DNA from: Shewanella morhuae
Lineage (GTDB): Bacteria > Pseudomonadota > Gammaproteobacteria > Enterobacterales > Shewanellaceae
Direction: 5' to 3'
DNA length: 64,000 nucleotides
NCBI RefSeq assembly: GCF_900156405.1
Contig: NZ_FTNN01000001.1
Coordinates: 230,154 to 294,153, forward strand
Shown: one piece after another, positions 1 through 9,058 of the stretch
Position numbering within the stretch: position 1 is the stretch's first letter
How the letters are laid out: the number at the start of each line of letters is the position of its first letter
Translations under genes and position numbers: made by a program
Notes under the pieces: model-generated
Seen by the model: the letters and a program-made list of their open reading frames with translations, nothing else
What the model was told of the DNA's origin: nothing
The model's database searches: none

Positions 1-752
1 GCGGCGCGACAACTATTGAGGGCAGTGCAGGCGGAGGCATAGTGCCATGGGCGGTGATCAACGGTTATGGCAGTAGCGGCGAATGGTCGGCAACAGCGAT
101 GGCAACGGGTGTTTATGTCGATGATTTTACGCTTAAGGTTATTGGCGCATCTTTGAGTTTTGATAATCGATTTGAGCTGAGTGTAGCTCGACAAACCTTT
201 GATTTAGATACAATGGGCGGCGAGTTAGGCCAAGATATTGTTGGCGTTAAATACAAGGTGGTAGGAGAGCTACTTTATACTGCAATGCCACAAATCACCT
301 TAGGCGCACAGTATAAAAAAGTCGATGACTTTACTCTCCCTCAGGCAGTTGGCGCGCGGGATGACAGTGGAATTGATTGGTATGTTGCTGCCAGTAAAAT
401 ATTTTTTGATGCGCTGGCGGGGCGCAACTTATTACTCAATGGCACAGTGCGCGCGACTAAGGCGAATCAAACTGGACTATTGGGTTTCGGCACTCAAGCC
501 AGTAATGATTACCGGTTTGTGCTCGAAGCGTCTGCAGCGGTGTTGTTAACGGATAATTTGGCGCTGGGTATTGAGTATCGGCAGAAACCCAATGAACTCG
601 GCTTTGCCCGTGAGGACGATTGGCAGGATGTGTTTTTAGCGTGGTTTATCAATAAACATCTTTCCGTCGTTACCGCTTATAGCAAATTAGGCAGTATTGC
701 AGGTTTTGATGATCAGCAAGGCTGGTATGTCTCGATTGAGGGCAGTTTATGA
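1..752 (+). CDS. DUF3034-type outer-membrane protein, 3' part
   Basis: The reading frame is open to the left edge, so the 5' end lies outside the window; the GTG at 42 is only the first in-frame start codon inside it. The visible 240 or so residues alternate short hydrophobic and aromatic-rich strands (for example DFTLKVIGASLSF, NRFELSVARQTF, YRFVLEASAAVLL) and end in a strand finishing ...GWYVSIEGSL, the look of an outer-membrane beta-barrel. I recognise it as DUF3034 family; no biochemical function is known to me. Its stop overlaps the ATG of the next gene (ATGA), so the two are translationally coupled. Family call moderate, barrel inference good. Confidence 0.72.
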   Translation, partial: GATTIEGSAGGGIVPWAVINGYGSSGEWSATAMATGVYVDDFTLKVIGASLSFDNRFELSVARQTFDLDTMGGELGQDIVGVKYKVVGELLYTAMPQITLGAQYKKVDDFTLPQAVGARDDSGIDWYVAASKIFFDALAGRNLLLNGTVRATKANQTGLLGFGTQASNDYRFVLEASAAVLLTDNLALGIEYRQKPNELGFAREDDWQDVFLAWFINKHLSVVTAYSKLGSIAGFDDQQGWYVSIEGSL

Positions 753-1204
753 GCCGTTTATGGATAACAATGATGGCGTTAACCTTTGTGCTACTCAGTA
801 GCGGATGCGCCGACAAATCGGTTCAACCCGCCCCTTTGCAAGCGGATACTACAAGCCTATATCAAGCTTTAGGGAATGATGTGGGCGTCAGTGCGATCAT
901 TGATGGATTATTAAAACGTATCTCAACAGACACGCGTATCGTACATCACTTTGATGCAACCGATATTGCGTTATTTCGTGAGCGATTAATTGAGCATATT
1001 TGTTGGGTTGCCGGTGGTGATTGTGAATATCACGGTGAAAGCATGGAAAAAACACACCAAGGTTTAAATATTACCCAAGCGGATTTTGATGCCTTAGTTG
1101 GGCATTTGATAGCATCGATGAAAGAGCAACACATACCATTAGCGACCCGTAATGCACTACTAAAAAGGCTTGCGCCTATGTATTCAGACATTACCTATCA
1201 TTAG
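749..1204 (+). CDS. Lipid-anchored group 1 truncated globin
   Basis: A 151-residue protein. The first 20 residues are a lipoprotein signal ending in the lipobox LSSGC (Cys20), so the mature protein should be membrane-anchored and face the periplasm. The rest is a 2/2 (truncated, HbN-like) globin: LYQALGNDVGVSAIIDGLL, then a B/E region with VHHF, and MEKTHQGLNIT carrying the probable proximal haem histidine. Truncated globins bind O2 or NO and are mostly cytoplasmic, so the lipobox is unusual. It overlaps the DUF3034 gene by four bases, suggesting an envelope-located pair. Fold call strong; ligand and redox role unknown. Confidence 0.85.
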   Translation: MSRLWITMMALTFVLLSSGCADKSVQPAPLQADTTSLYQALGNDVGVSAIIDGLLKRISTDTRIVHHFDATDIALFRERLIEHICWVAGGDCEYHGESMEKTHQGLNITQADFDALVGHLIASMKEQHIPLATRNALLKRLAPMYSDITYH

Positions 1205-1251
1205 GCATGTTGTAACGCACAAAAATCGCCGCTCAAAATAGTGAACTTCAT

Positions 1252-1285
1252 ATGCTGCTGTCACGATTGATAGCAGCATTTTTTA
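1252..1285 (+). terminator. Rho-independent terminator after the globin gene
   Basis: ATGCTGCT (1252-1259) pairs with AGCAGCAT (1272-1279) and is followed by six T. It lies between the plus-strand globin gene and the convergent NYN gene. Confidence 0.75.
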
Positions 1286-1291
1286 TGGGCA

Positions 1292-1765
1292 CTAGAGCAA
1301 TAGTGCTGCATCAATAGGATGAAATTGAGATGCGGAATCCCTTAAGGATTTAGCCGTTAGGGCAGGTACGCCATAGACTTGGGTTTCAACGCCATATTTT
1401 TGATGAATTTTTTGCAGTAATAAATCGAAATCGCCATCACCAGACAGCAAGATCACTGAATCCACTTCACCCGCGCCTTCCATTATATCTATGGTGATCC
1501 CTACATCCCAGTCGCCTTTGGCCGAACCATCGCTGCGCTGAATAAACGGTTTTAGCTTTACCTCAAAACCGATGTGCTTTAACGCGTCTTGAAATTTTAA
1601 TTGACCATCGTCGCCCTTGTGGATGGCATAAGCCACGGCCAATACAATATCGCCCTCATAACCTAAGTGTTGCCACAATTTACGATAGTTAAACTGGCGG
1701 CCATAGGCTTCACGGCAGGTGTAATAGATGTTCTGCACATCGACAAATAAAGCTATTCTTTTCAA
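1292..1765 (-). CDS. NYN domain (LabA/DUF88, PIN-like) protein
   Basis: A 157-residue single-domain protein. The acidic clusters of the NYN/PIN nuclease fold are all present: FVDVQN near residue 9, KGDWDVGITIDIM near residue 83, and LLSGDGDFDLLL near residue 107. The family comprises metal-dependent RNases and related regulators such as cyanobacterial LabA; an RNA substrate is inferred, not shown. It stands alone, convergent with the globin gene and separated by a terminator hairpin. Start ATG chosen because MKRIALFVDVQN is the usual domain N-terminus. Domain call firm; cellular role unknown. Confidence 0.82.
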   Translation of the reverse strand: MKRIALFVDVQNIYYTCREAYGRQFNYRKLWQHLGYEGDIVLAVAYAIHKGDDGQLKFQDALKHIGFEVKLKPFIQRSDGSAKGDWDVGITIDIMEGAGEVDSVILLSGDGDFDLLLQKIHQKYGVETQVYGVPALTAKSLRDSASQFHPIDAALLL

Positions 1766-1930
1766 TACAGTGTCCCACCTTGGTTGAGAAAATCACTATA
1801 ACATACAAACATAATTACAAAGGCTAAGGGAGCATTTATCACTTGGATCCGTTTGCAGATATAAACTAAGCATATGCGCTTGGCATTGTTTACTCAAAAA
1901 TTTGCAGGGTGTTAGGATTTGAAGGTCAAA

Positions 1931-1963
1931 AATAAAAAGCCAAGGCATCAACACCTTGGCTTT
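1931..1963 (-). terminator. Terminator of the RND efflux operon
   Basis: A ten-base stem, AAAGCCAAGG (1936-1945) with CCTTGGCTTT (1954-1963), has an eight-base loop. Read on the minus strand it ends in a U-rich tract, just beyond the permease stop codon. Confidence 0.8.
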
Positions 1964-1979
1964 ATGACATCATAGCGGT

Positions 1980-4900
1980 TTACACTTTAGGCATGAGTTC
2001 CTGCTGTTTCGCTGCTTCTTGCGCCGCTAATTCTTGGGCTTTAATTGCCGCTTCTAGTTTAGCTTCAACATAGCCTGGGGAATGGGTCGCTGCTGAAATT
2101 AATCGATACATAGCTGGGATAACGAGTAGGGTTACGAAGGTGGCAAATGCCATACCAAAGAACACCACAGTACCCACTGCAATACGGCTTTCTGAACCTG
2201 CACCGGTTGAAAATATTAACGGTACCGCGCCAATTAATGTCGTAAAGGCGGTCATCAGAATAGGTCGTAATCGGCGTGATGAGGCGTCGATAATGGCTTT
2301 ATCGAGTTCAAAACCGCGGTCACGCAATTGGTTCGCAAACTCGACAATTAAAATACCGTTTTTGGTCACCATGCCAATTAACATGATCATGCCTATCTGG
2401 CTATAGATGTTAATCCCTTGACTGGTAATTAGCAGACCTAAAAAACCACCGAATATGCCCATTGGTACAGTAAACATCACTACTAGTGGGTTGATAAAAC
2501 TCTCAAATTGCGCGGCTAAGACTAAATAAGCCACCAACAAAGCTAAACCAAATACAATAAAGATACTGCTCTGGTTTTCTTTAAAGTCTTTAGACTCACC
2601 GGTATAACCAATCGAAATGTCTTTAGGTAACAACTCGATAGATTTATTTTCGAGAAACGTTAAGGATTCCCCTAAGGTGTAGCCTTCACTGATATTGGCT
2701 TTAAGGGTAATGGATTTTTGTTTATTGGTGTGGCTTAGCCTTTGCGCCGAGGCGATTTCTTCAATATGGGTGACGGTATCAAGGGTGATAAGTTCGCCTT
2801 TGCCTGAGCGCATATAGATCTGGCTCAAGTCGCCGACGTTATTGAAACTGTTTTCATCACCGCGCAAATACACATCATACTCTTCACCGCGATCGACATA
2901 GGTGGTTTCTGTACGACCGCCCAGCATGACTTCTAAGGTTTGTGATACATCATCAACACTGATCCCAAGCTCTGCTGCGCGCTCCTTATCGACAGTCACA
3001 ATCAATTCAGGTGTGGTCTCGGCGTAGTCTAGGTCAGCGCCTTCCATCATGGGGCTGGCGTTGGCTTCTTCTTTTAATACCTGTGCCCACTTAAACAGCT
3101 CGGCGTAATCAGAGCCGCCGAGTACAAACTGTACCGGTTCACTCGATTGGCCTCTAAAGCCCGGCATCATAGGGCGAACCATCACATCGGGAATATCTTT
3201 TAAGGCATTACTCACAATGCCGAGGGCTTGCGGAGCCGTAACATCACGATTCTCCCAATCTTCTAACTGCATGATGACAAAGCCGGTTTGATCGCCTGCA
3301 CGGCCACCAAACGCGGGGGCTTGTACGCTAAAAGAGCGTAGTACGCCTTGGCCTAATAATGGCATGAGTCTGTCTTCGACAATGTCCATATTGGCGGTCA
3401 TACGATTATAACTGGTGCCTTCAGCGCCTTTAACAAAAGCATACAATACGCCGCGATCTTCCTGCGGTGCGAGTTGCGCTGGTACTTGTTGCATTAACCA
3501 AGCACTACCACCGATACAGGCGAGGATCACTAAAGGGGCGAGTAAACGTAGTTTAATCGCCCGAGTCACCGCGACGCGATAGACTCTTTCCATGCGGGCG
3601 AAACCACTATCAACCCAGCGGTTAAAACGATTAGGTTTGACGTTGGCCTTGAGTAACTTGCTACTCAACACAGGTGTAAGCGTTAGAGCAACGAGGGATG
3701 AAAACAGCACTGAGACGGCCAACATCACCGAAAACTCGGTAAATAGCAGACCGACCATGCCATCCATAAAAGAAATCGGTAGAAACACCATGACCAATAC
3801 GGCCGTGGTTGCAACAACGGCAAAGCCAACTTCACGGGTACCTTTGTAGGCGGCGAGTAACGGTTCTTCGCCTTTTTCGATATGGTGGAAAATGTTCTCA
3901 ACTACCACAATCGCATCATCGACCACCAGTCCGATAGAGAGGATTAATGCCATTAATGTGAGTAAGTTAATCGAATAACCTAACATGTTAGCAGCGATAA
4001 ACGCCGAAATTAATGAGACGGGTACTGTCACCGCAGGGATTAAGGTCGCCCGTGCTTGCCCGATAAAGATATACAGCACCAGTACAACCAAAGCCCCTGT
4101 CACATAGAGCGTGTTATAAACCTCATTAATAGAACGGTCGATGAATACGGTTGAATCAAAGTCGACAATCAGGCTGGTGCCTTCAGGTAAAAAGTCTTGC
4201 ACCCGATCGACTTCTTTATGTACTTCTTGGGCGACAAGTAGCGGGTTAGCATCTGATTGGGAAATAATCCCTAAGCTGATATTAACGATACCGTCACTTT
4301 TAAAAGTAGAGTTTTCGTTTTGTGCGCCTACGGCAACATCAGCGACATCTTTTAAATAAATCGGGGTGCCGTCACTTGCCGTGCGAACAACCAGATAGTC
4401 AAAATCCTTTGCTGTGTAATATAAGCGTTTAGTGCGAACCGACATCACCGTGGTGTCGTTACGTACTTGCCCGCCAGGCGTCTCGATATTTTCTTTACGC
4501 AGAGCGTTGGTGATATCAGTGACGGTAACATTGCGCCCAGCCATTTGTTCAGGCCTGAGCTTGACGTACATCACCTTATACAAACCGCCAGAAATACTAA
4601 TAGAACTTACGCCACTGATAAGGCTAAATCTGTCTTCTAATACACGCTGTGCGTAGTCGGTTAACTGCGTGCGATCCATCACGCTGGAGCTTAAGTTTAC
4701 ATAAACCGAGGGTTCTCCAGAGCCGTTGTCCTTAGAAACAATAGGATCTTTCGCATCCTCAGGTAGTCGGCGCTGGGCACGGGCTACCGCATCACGTACG
4801 TCACTGACCCCTTCGGTTAAGTTCCAACCGAGGAGAAATTGAACTGTGATACGTGAGCTACCATTACGGGTGGTTGAAGTGATTTCGTCGATACCACTGA

Positions 4901-5120
4901 TCCCTGTCAATTCATCTTCTAGGGTTTTAGTGATCTGGCTTTCCATAATGGCAGCCGATGCACCGGAATAACTGGTGCTGATAGTGACCACAGGGCTTTC
5001 AACATCGGGCATTTCCCGTATCGACAGTTTAGTGAATGATACAATACCAAATACACACAGTAGTAAGCTTAAAACGATAGCAACGACAGGGCGTTTAACT
5101 GAAACATCGGACAGCCACAT
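1980..5120 (-). CDS. RND efflux transporter, inner-membrane permease (HAE1/AcrB class)
   Basis: A 1,046-residue proton-driven efflux pump subunit. The N-terminus (MWLSDVSVKRPVVAIVLSLL) is the first membrane segment, followed by a large periplasmic loop. The central membrane block contains the conserved acidic pair in GLVVDDAIVVVENIF (near residue 405), needed for proton relay. A second periplasmic loop and a final membrane block (LVMFTVPMGIFGG, LIVEFANQLRDRG) complete the fold. Length matches the family. Its ATG overlaps the adaptor's stop (TAATG), so the two are co-translated. No TolC-type channel gene is adjacent, so a shared one is presumably used. Substrate cannot be read from sequence. 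Confidence 0.93.
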   Translation of the reverse strand: MWLSDVSVKRPVVAIVLSLLLCVFGIVSFTKLSIREMPDVESPVVTISTSYSGASAAIMESQITKTLEDELTGISGIDEITSTTRNGSSRITVQFLLGWNLTEGVSDVRDAVARAQRRLPEDAKDPIVSKDNGSGEPSVYVNLSSSVMDRTQLTDYAQRVLEDRFSLISGVSSISISGGLYKVMYVKLRPEQMAGRNVTVTDITNALRKENIETPGGQVRNDTTVMSVRTKRLYYTAKDFDYLVVRTASDGTPIYLKDVADVAVGAQNENSTFKSDGIVNISLGIISQSDANPLLVAQEVHKEVDRVQDFLPEGTSLIVDFDSTVFIDRSINEVYNTLYVTGALVVLVLYIFIGQARATLIPAVTVPVSLISAFIAANMLGYSINLLTLMALILSIGLVVDDAIVVVENIFHHIEKGEEPLLAAYKGTREVGFAVVATTAVLVMVFLPISFMDGMVGLLFTEFSVMLAVSVLFSSLVALTLTPVLSSKLLKANVKPNRFNRWVDSGFARMERVYRVAVTRAIKLRLLAPLVILACIGGSAWLMQQVPAQLAPQEDRGVLYAFVKGAEGTSYNRMTANMDIVEDRLMPLLGQGVLRSFSVQAPAFGGRAGDQTGFVIMQLEDWENRDVTAPQALGIVSNALKDIPDVMVRPMMPGFRGQSSEPVQFVLGGSDYAELFKWAQVLKEEANASPMMEGADLDYAETTPELIVTVDKERAAELGISVDDVSQTLEVMLGGRTETTYVDRGEEYDVYLRGDENSFNNVGDLSQIYMRSGKGELITLDTVTHIEEIASAQRLSHTNKQKSITLKANISEGYTLGESLTFLENKSIELLPKDISIGYTGESKDFKENQSSIFIVFGLALLVAYLVLAAQFESFINPLVVMFTVPMGIFGGFLGLLITSQGINIYSQIGMIMLIGMVTKNGILIVEFANQLRDRGFELDKAIIDASSRRLRPILMTAFTTLIGAVPLIFSTGAGSESRIAVGTVVFFGMAFATFVTLLVIPAMYRLISAATHSPGYVEAKLEAAIKAQELAAQEAAKQQELMPKV

Positions 5121-6247
5121 TATTTAGTCTCCGCGGCTTTAGTGCCTGAAAGTTCAGTAGTATTTGAGACTTCAGCGGTATTAGCCGATGCTTTCTTATC
5201 AAGCGCCACTTCATTAATAAGTAAGCCATCGCGCATATTCACAAGACCTTGTACCACCACCTTGTCGCCTACGTTTAAGCCGTGCTCAATCAAAACTTGG
5301 TTATCGATACGTGCGCCGAGTGTCACTTCGGTGCGGTGAGCAATATGGTCGGCAGTCACTACGTATACATAGCGTTTAGTTCCTGAGTATTCAAGCGCTT
5401 GTACTGGCACCATTGGAGCTGAAATAGCAGGGAAAGTAATCGTTGAGGACATCATCATGCCTGGCTTTAAACGACCTTTTTGATTATTGAATTGCACCCG
5501 TACTTTAAGGTTTAAGGTTTCTTCATTGACGCGCGGATCGATTGCAACCACTTTGCCGTTAAAGGTTTCGCCAGGCCAAGCACGGCTGGTCGCGGATACT
5601 TGCATACCAATACTTAACTGCGACAAAAAATGTTCGGGCACGTGTAGGTCAAGGCGCATGCTGGATAAGTCATCTAATGACATTAGCTCAGTCCCCACAC
5701 TAACCATTTTGCCTTCGCTGAAATTGATAAGCCCCGTATTGCCTGCAAACGGGGCAGTAAGATAGTGATAATGTAAATCAGCTTGCGTTGAGGCTAAACG
5801 AGCTTGCGCCACATCAACACTGGCTTTTTGGGCATCAATCTCGGTTTGAGTTATGGCATTGCGGCTAATGAGTTTTTGAAATTCTTTGAGTTTACGTTTT
5901 TCATCATTAAGAAAGGCATTGGCTTCAGCGACTGCAGCTTGGGCTTTCATATCATCGAGTTCGATGAGTATCTGGCCTTTTTTTACTGCTTGGTTTGAGG
6001 TCACAGCGATTTGTTTAATTTTACCTGTGACCTGCGGCGCGATGATCACTGCGCGTTCGGCTGCAAGTTTGGCTATTAATGCAACGGATTGTGCTAGCGG
6101 ATATTCAACCACTTCCCCAGTCACTACAGGAACCGTTCGCATCAAGTGGGGAGCGCTTTCTGGTTTAGCCGCTTGCAGGACATCACTGAAACTTACCGCA
6201 GTGGCGATAACTGCAAGCAGGGCAATGGCAATAATGGTTTTTTTCAT
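5120..6247 (-). CDS. RND efflux periplasmic adaptor (membrane fusion protein)
   Basis: About 375 residues. I place the start at the ATG giving MKKTIIAIALLAVIATAV, a signal or anchor helix; a TTG seven codons upstream is less likely. Next come the biotinyl-lipoyl half motif (AERAVIIAPQVTGKI ... GQILIELDDM), a coiled-coil hairpin (residues about 100-160), the second lipoyl half (THAPF-like LTAPFAGNTG), beta-barrel and membrane-proximal domains. It bridges the permease and an outer-membrane channel in the periplasm. First gene of a two-gene operon; the C-terminal tail is rich in Ala, Thr and Glu. Confidence 0.92.
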   Translation of the reverse strand: MKKTIIAIALLAVIATAVSFSDVLQAAKPESAPHLMRTVPVVTGEVVEYPLAQSVALIAKLAAERAVIIAPQVTGKIKQIAVTSNQAVKKGQILIELDDMKAQAAVAEANAFLNDEKRKLKEFQKLISRNAITQTEIDAQKASVDVAQARLASTQADLHYHYLTAPFAGNTGLINFSEGKMVSVGTELMSLDDLSSMRLDLHVPEHFLSQLSIGMQVSATSRAWPGETFNGKVVAIDPRVNEETLNLKVRVQFNNQKGRLKPGMMMSSTITFPAISAPMVPVQALEYSGTKRYVYVVTADHIAHRTEVTLGARIDNQVLIEHGLNVGDKVVVQGLVNMRDGLLINEVALDKKASANTAEVSNTTELSGTKAAETK

Positions 6248-6468
6248 TGTAATTATTATCTCGTGCAAAGGCAGTTAAAAAAGACGATCGCTCTAATGCC
6301 GCTATTCTAGTGAATAACGTCTGCGAGTTGGGTAAAAGTTTGTAAATTTTAGCGAACGAAAATGAAAGAAATTGTGTTTTTTGGCATAGATTGCCATTAG
6401 ATGCTCATTTTTGTCGCTTTTGGGCTGTGGATTGTTAGTGTCATGATAGGCGATGTTAAGGATGTATT

Positions 6469-7263
6469 TTAATCGTGGGCGGATATAGACCTTTTTTCGA
6501 TAGGAGTTTGGGTTGTCTCAACTTGAGAATATTGGTTTAATATTTCAGCCAAACGGCCATCGCTACGCATACTGTCTAGACCTTTATTGAAAGCATCGAC
6601 TAATTGCGCGTGGTCGTTTACCGCTAAAGAAATACCTAAGTGGAACACTTCATTTGCAATAGGTTGACCCACTTGTTCAAAGACATTGGTGTATTCAGTT
6701 GGGCCTTCTTCGATTAAATATCTGGCAATGTTATGTGCTATCAAGACTAAATCAATGCGTTTTGATAAGAGTCTTTTAAAATTCATCTCATCTGAGTTGG
6801 CTGCTTCAGTCATCAATCCCGCGGCAAAAATTTCGGGTGGATTAGCATAACCGCGACCAATCCCAATAGTATAAGGTTTGAGATCGGCAAGTTTACTGAA
6901 GCTTAACGCGTTATCTTTACGTTTATAAAATACAATCTGCACGGGTTGAATTGGCGCTGAAAAATCGACCCATTGTTCACGCTCTTTGCGATACCACAGC
7001 CCAATCATTCCATCAGCTTTACCATTTTTAACTAGCAATGTACCCCGAGCAAAAGGGTAAAACTTGATGGTGGCATGATAACCTTGGCGCTTAAATGCCT
7101 CTTTCACAACCTGAGACACTCCCCCCTGTTCAGGCAAGCCTTCGGCATAAAATGGCGGATAATTGGTGGCGACTAAATTGATTTCTCTGCCCGCAAATGC
7201 GGGTTGGTAAAAACCAACCATTAACAAACATAAGCTTGATAAGATGAATAACCTTTTTCCCAT
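6469..7263 (-). CDS. Periplasmic amino-acid-type solute-binding protein (SBP_bac_3)
   Basis: About 264 residues from the ATG at 7263, chosen because GGAG sits eight bases upstream and the resulting N-terminus (MGKRLFILSSLCLLMVGFYQPAFA) is a clean signal peptide. The mature part has the two-lobed periplasmic binding fold: INLVATNYPPFYAEGLP at the start, an IGLWYRKEREQWVDFSAPI segment, and a closing helix with GLDSMRSDGRLAEILNQYS. No permease or ATPase genes are nearby, so it may serve as an orphan binding or sensory protein. Ligand unknown; the family usually binds polar amino acids. Confidence 0.82.
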   Translation of the reverse strand: MGKRLFILSSLCLLMVGFYQPAFAGREINLVATNYPPFYAEGLPEQGGVSQVVKEAFKRQGYHATIKFYPFARGTLLVKNGKADGMIGLWYRKEREQWVDFSAPIQPVQIVFYKRKDNALSFSKLADLKPYTIGIGRGYANPPEIFAAGLMTEAANSDEMNFKRLLSKRIDLVLIAHNIARYLIEEGPTEYTNVFEQVGQPIANEVFHLGISLAVNDHAQLVDAFNKGLDSMRSDGRLAEILNQYSQVETTQTPIEKRSISAHD

Positions 7264-7401
7264 TTCTACTCCAACCAGTTTCACATCAATATTCAACTCA
7301 AAATACTTAACCGGAACCTAGGATTGTTTCTGTAGTAACTGATTTATTTTATTACCTTTTTAATAAAAACAATCAGTAATAGCTGCAGAGCTTGTTCCGA
7401 A

Positions 7402-7446
7402 TTTAGGTGACTGAGCTTTAGGTGACTTAGCTTTAGGAGAGTAAAT
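7402..7446. repeat. Imperfect 15-bp tandem repeat, 3 units
   Basis: TTTAGGTGACTGAGC, TTTAGGTGACTTAGC and TTTAGGAGAGTAAAT follow head to tail. The first two differ at one base. It lies between the solute-binding and phosphatase genes. Confidence 0.8.
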
Positions 7447-7471
7447 GCCTATTAATATTGACATTTACTCT
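7438..7471. other. Perfect 10-bp inverted repeat (possible terminator)
   Basis: AGAGTAAATG (7438-7447) pairs with CATTTACTCT (7462-7471) across a 14-base loop. It is downstream of the minus-strand phosphatase gene, but no clear U tract follows, so termination is only possible. Confidence 0.5.
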
Positions 7472-7532
7472 TAACCGACATGTTTAATTCAAGCTTAGCA
7501 TACCATTATATGAGAGCGAGTCTTTTGGCGTG

Positions 7533-8735
7533 TTACAAAGTAACCAACTCACCATGGTAAAGATCGCGGCTGAGCTTATTCGGCTTAATGAGTAATAACT
7601 CACCGGATTTTCCTTCTTTAATACTGCTATCTATCGCAATGATTTTATTGTGGTATAACCCAAGCACTTGTTCCTGTGATGTGTGTCCAACGACGATATG
7701 TTCGACCTTGAAATAGTCCAGTATGTTATCGATATCCGACTCTTTTAGCTCATTTTTAAAGTAACCGCGATACCAAGTTGGACCATTGGTGAAAAATAGG
7801 AAATTGAGTAAATCATCTTTCTTTAAATCGGCTTTTTTATCATCTAAATGCTGACGAAATAGTTGGTTAGCATCGCTGATATGTAATTTACGCTCGACCC
7901 ATTCAGGACTGATGCCGCCATGCATAAACAAGATATTATTGATTTTGACTAAGGTGTGTTTGCTGCGAAGCCACTGGCCTATTTCAGTGTCTTTATTATA
8001 GAGTGCATCGTAGCTACGAGTGAGTAAGTCTGCCGAAACTTGATAACGTTCATTGACGTAACGTAAATCACCGCGAAACACCATTTGCTCATGGTTGCCC
8101 ATGAGTAGATGTAAACGTCCACCTGCAGCTTGAGCTTCTTGATCTAAGGCATATAAAAACCACAATACTTCATTGACCTGATGGCCACGGTCAAACATGT
8201 CTCCCGTCATCACCATATGACCGTCACCAAAGGCCCAGTGGTTATTTTTGTCGATAATCTTATGGGCTTTTAGCAAGTTAATCATCACATCAAATTGGCC
8301 ATGCACATCGCTAAGGGCGACAATTTTGCTGACATGAGTAAAGGTATCGGGCTCAACGGTGGCTACTTGTGTGTGAAGATGGGGCTCTGGTAATTCACCG
8401 CAACTGGCAGGGCGAGTTAACTGCGCCTTTGTAATCGGCGTTTGTTTTAGTTCACTCTGGCAAATCCAATAGGCAGTATCTTTTTGAGTTTTGTCTAAAA
8501 ACACATAAGGGCCATCGGTGACGCTGTTTTCTTGAGTTTTGAGCGCTGGCTCGGCTTCGCTTGCATTGGCCGCTAATGAGTTAAAAGAGAGTGAGGACAA
8601 AGGGAGTACGGTGATTATCCATAACAGGGGCGTGATTTTTTTCTGTTGCGTCAGCACCCATTGGCTGGCTCGGCTCAGTCGCGTGATAGAGAGCATGATT
8701 GGGTGAAACCCGACTGGCATCGAATTGATTAGCAT
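7533..8735 (-). CDS. Exported calcineurin-like metallophosphoesterase
   Basis: A 400-residue protein with all three metal-site motifs of the PPP/calcineurin-like phosphatase fold: SDVHG (near residue 143), GDMFDRG (near 177) and GNHE (near 213). Later histidines are in MHGGISPEW and VVGHTSQEQ. A hydrophobic stretch near residues 36-54 (ITPLLWIITVLPLSSLSFNSLAANA) looks like a signal peptide after a long basic N-region, so secretion to the periplasm is inferred. An AAGGA ribosome site supports the ATG at 8735; a start at MLSITRL is also possible. Such Shewanella enzymes are often called serine/threonine or tyrosine protein phosphatases; substrate not readable here. Confidence 0.87.
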   Translation of the reverse strand: MLINSMPVGFHPIMLSITRLSRASQWVLTQQKKITPLLWIITVLPLSSLSFNSLAANASEAEPALKTQENSVTDGPYVFLDKTQKDTAYWICQSELKQTPITKAQLTRPASCGELPEPHLHTQVATVEPDTFTHVSKIVALSDVHGQFDVMINLLKAHKIIDKNNHWAFGDGHMVMTGDMFDRGHQVNEVLWFLYALDQEAQAAGGRLHLLMGNHEQMVFRGDLRYVNERYQVSADLLTRSYDALYNKDTEIGQWLRSKHTLVKINNILFMHGGISPEWVERKLHISDANQLFRQHLDDKKADLKKDDLLNFLFFTNGPTWYRGYFKNELKESDIDNILDYFKVEHIVVGHTSQEQVLGLYHNKIIAIDSSIKEGKSGELLLIKPNKLSRDLYHGELVTL

Positions 8736-9058
8736 TAGACTGCATCCTTGTTCTTATTTTAGTTATTCATTCTGTCATTTTAGACACTTGCTCTGATGAG
8801 CCATCGAATATGTAACTTTGCGAAGTTAATCTCAGGTGTTTAATTTCAAACGCTCAGACTCAAGCGCTTAATCTTAAGTACTTAATATCAAGTGCTCAAC
8901 ATATTGCAAACACTAAATCATACGGGTAAGGCTTAGGGGCGACAAGTCACAAGGCGGGCCAAATTAAACTTGCCACCTCTTTAATCAGTTATTTCATGCT
9001 TGTATGCCTATAGCTGATGATTGTAGTTGCGTAGCATTCACCGTTGTACGTATTGCAC
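8736..9058. other. Intergenic gap with short repeats, no gene seen
   Basis: This 323-base gap upstream of the phosphatase gene has no supported reading frame. Its main structure is the five-unit 14-bp repeat at 8834-8903. The remainder is AT-rich without a clear promoter or hairpin that I could fix. Confidence 0.6.
8834..8903. repeat. Imperfect 14-bp tandem repeat, 5 units
   Basis: Units AGGTGTTTAATTTC, AAACGCTCAGACTC, AAGCGCTTAATCTT, AAGTACTTAATATC and AAGTGCTCAACATA run in exact 14-base register. The consensus resembles AAGTGCTTAATATC and matches the repeat at 15245-15313. Confidence 0.8.

Noticed and set aside
5886..6278. 130-codon plus-strand frame across the adaptor gene
   Set aside because: Antisense to a well-supported membrane fusion protein; low-complexity Ser/Ala composition.
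8834..8903. Possible CRISPR array
   Set aside because: Units are 14 bases with no spacers and imperfect; no cas genes nearby.
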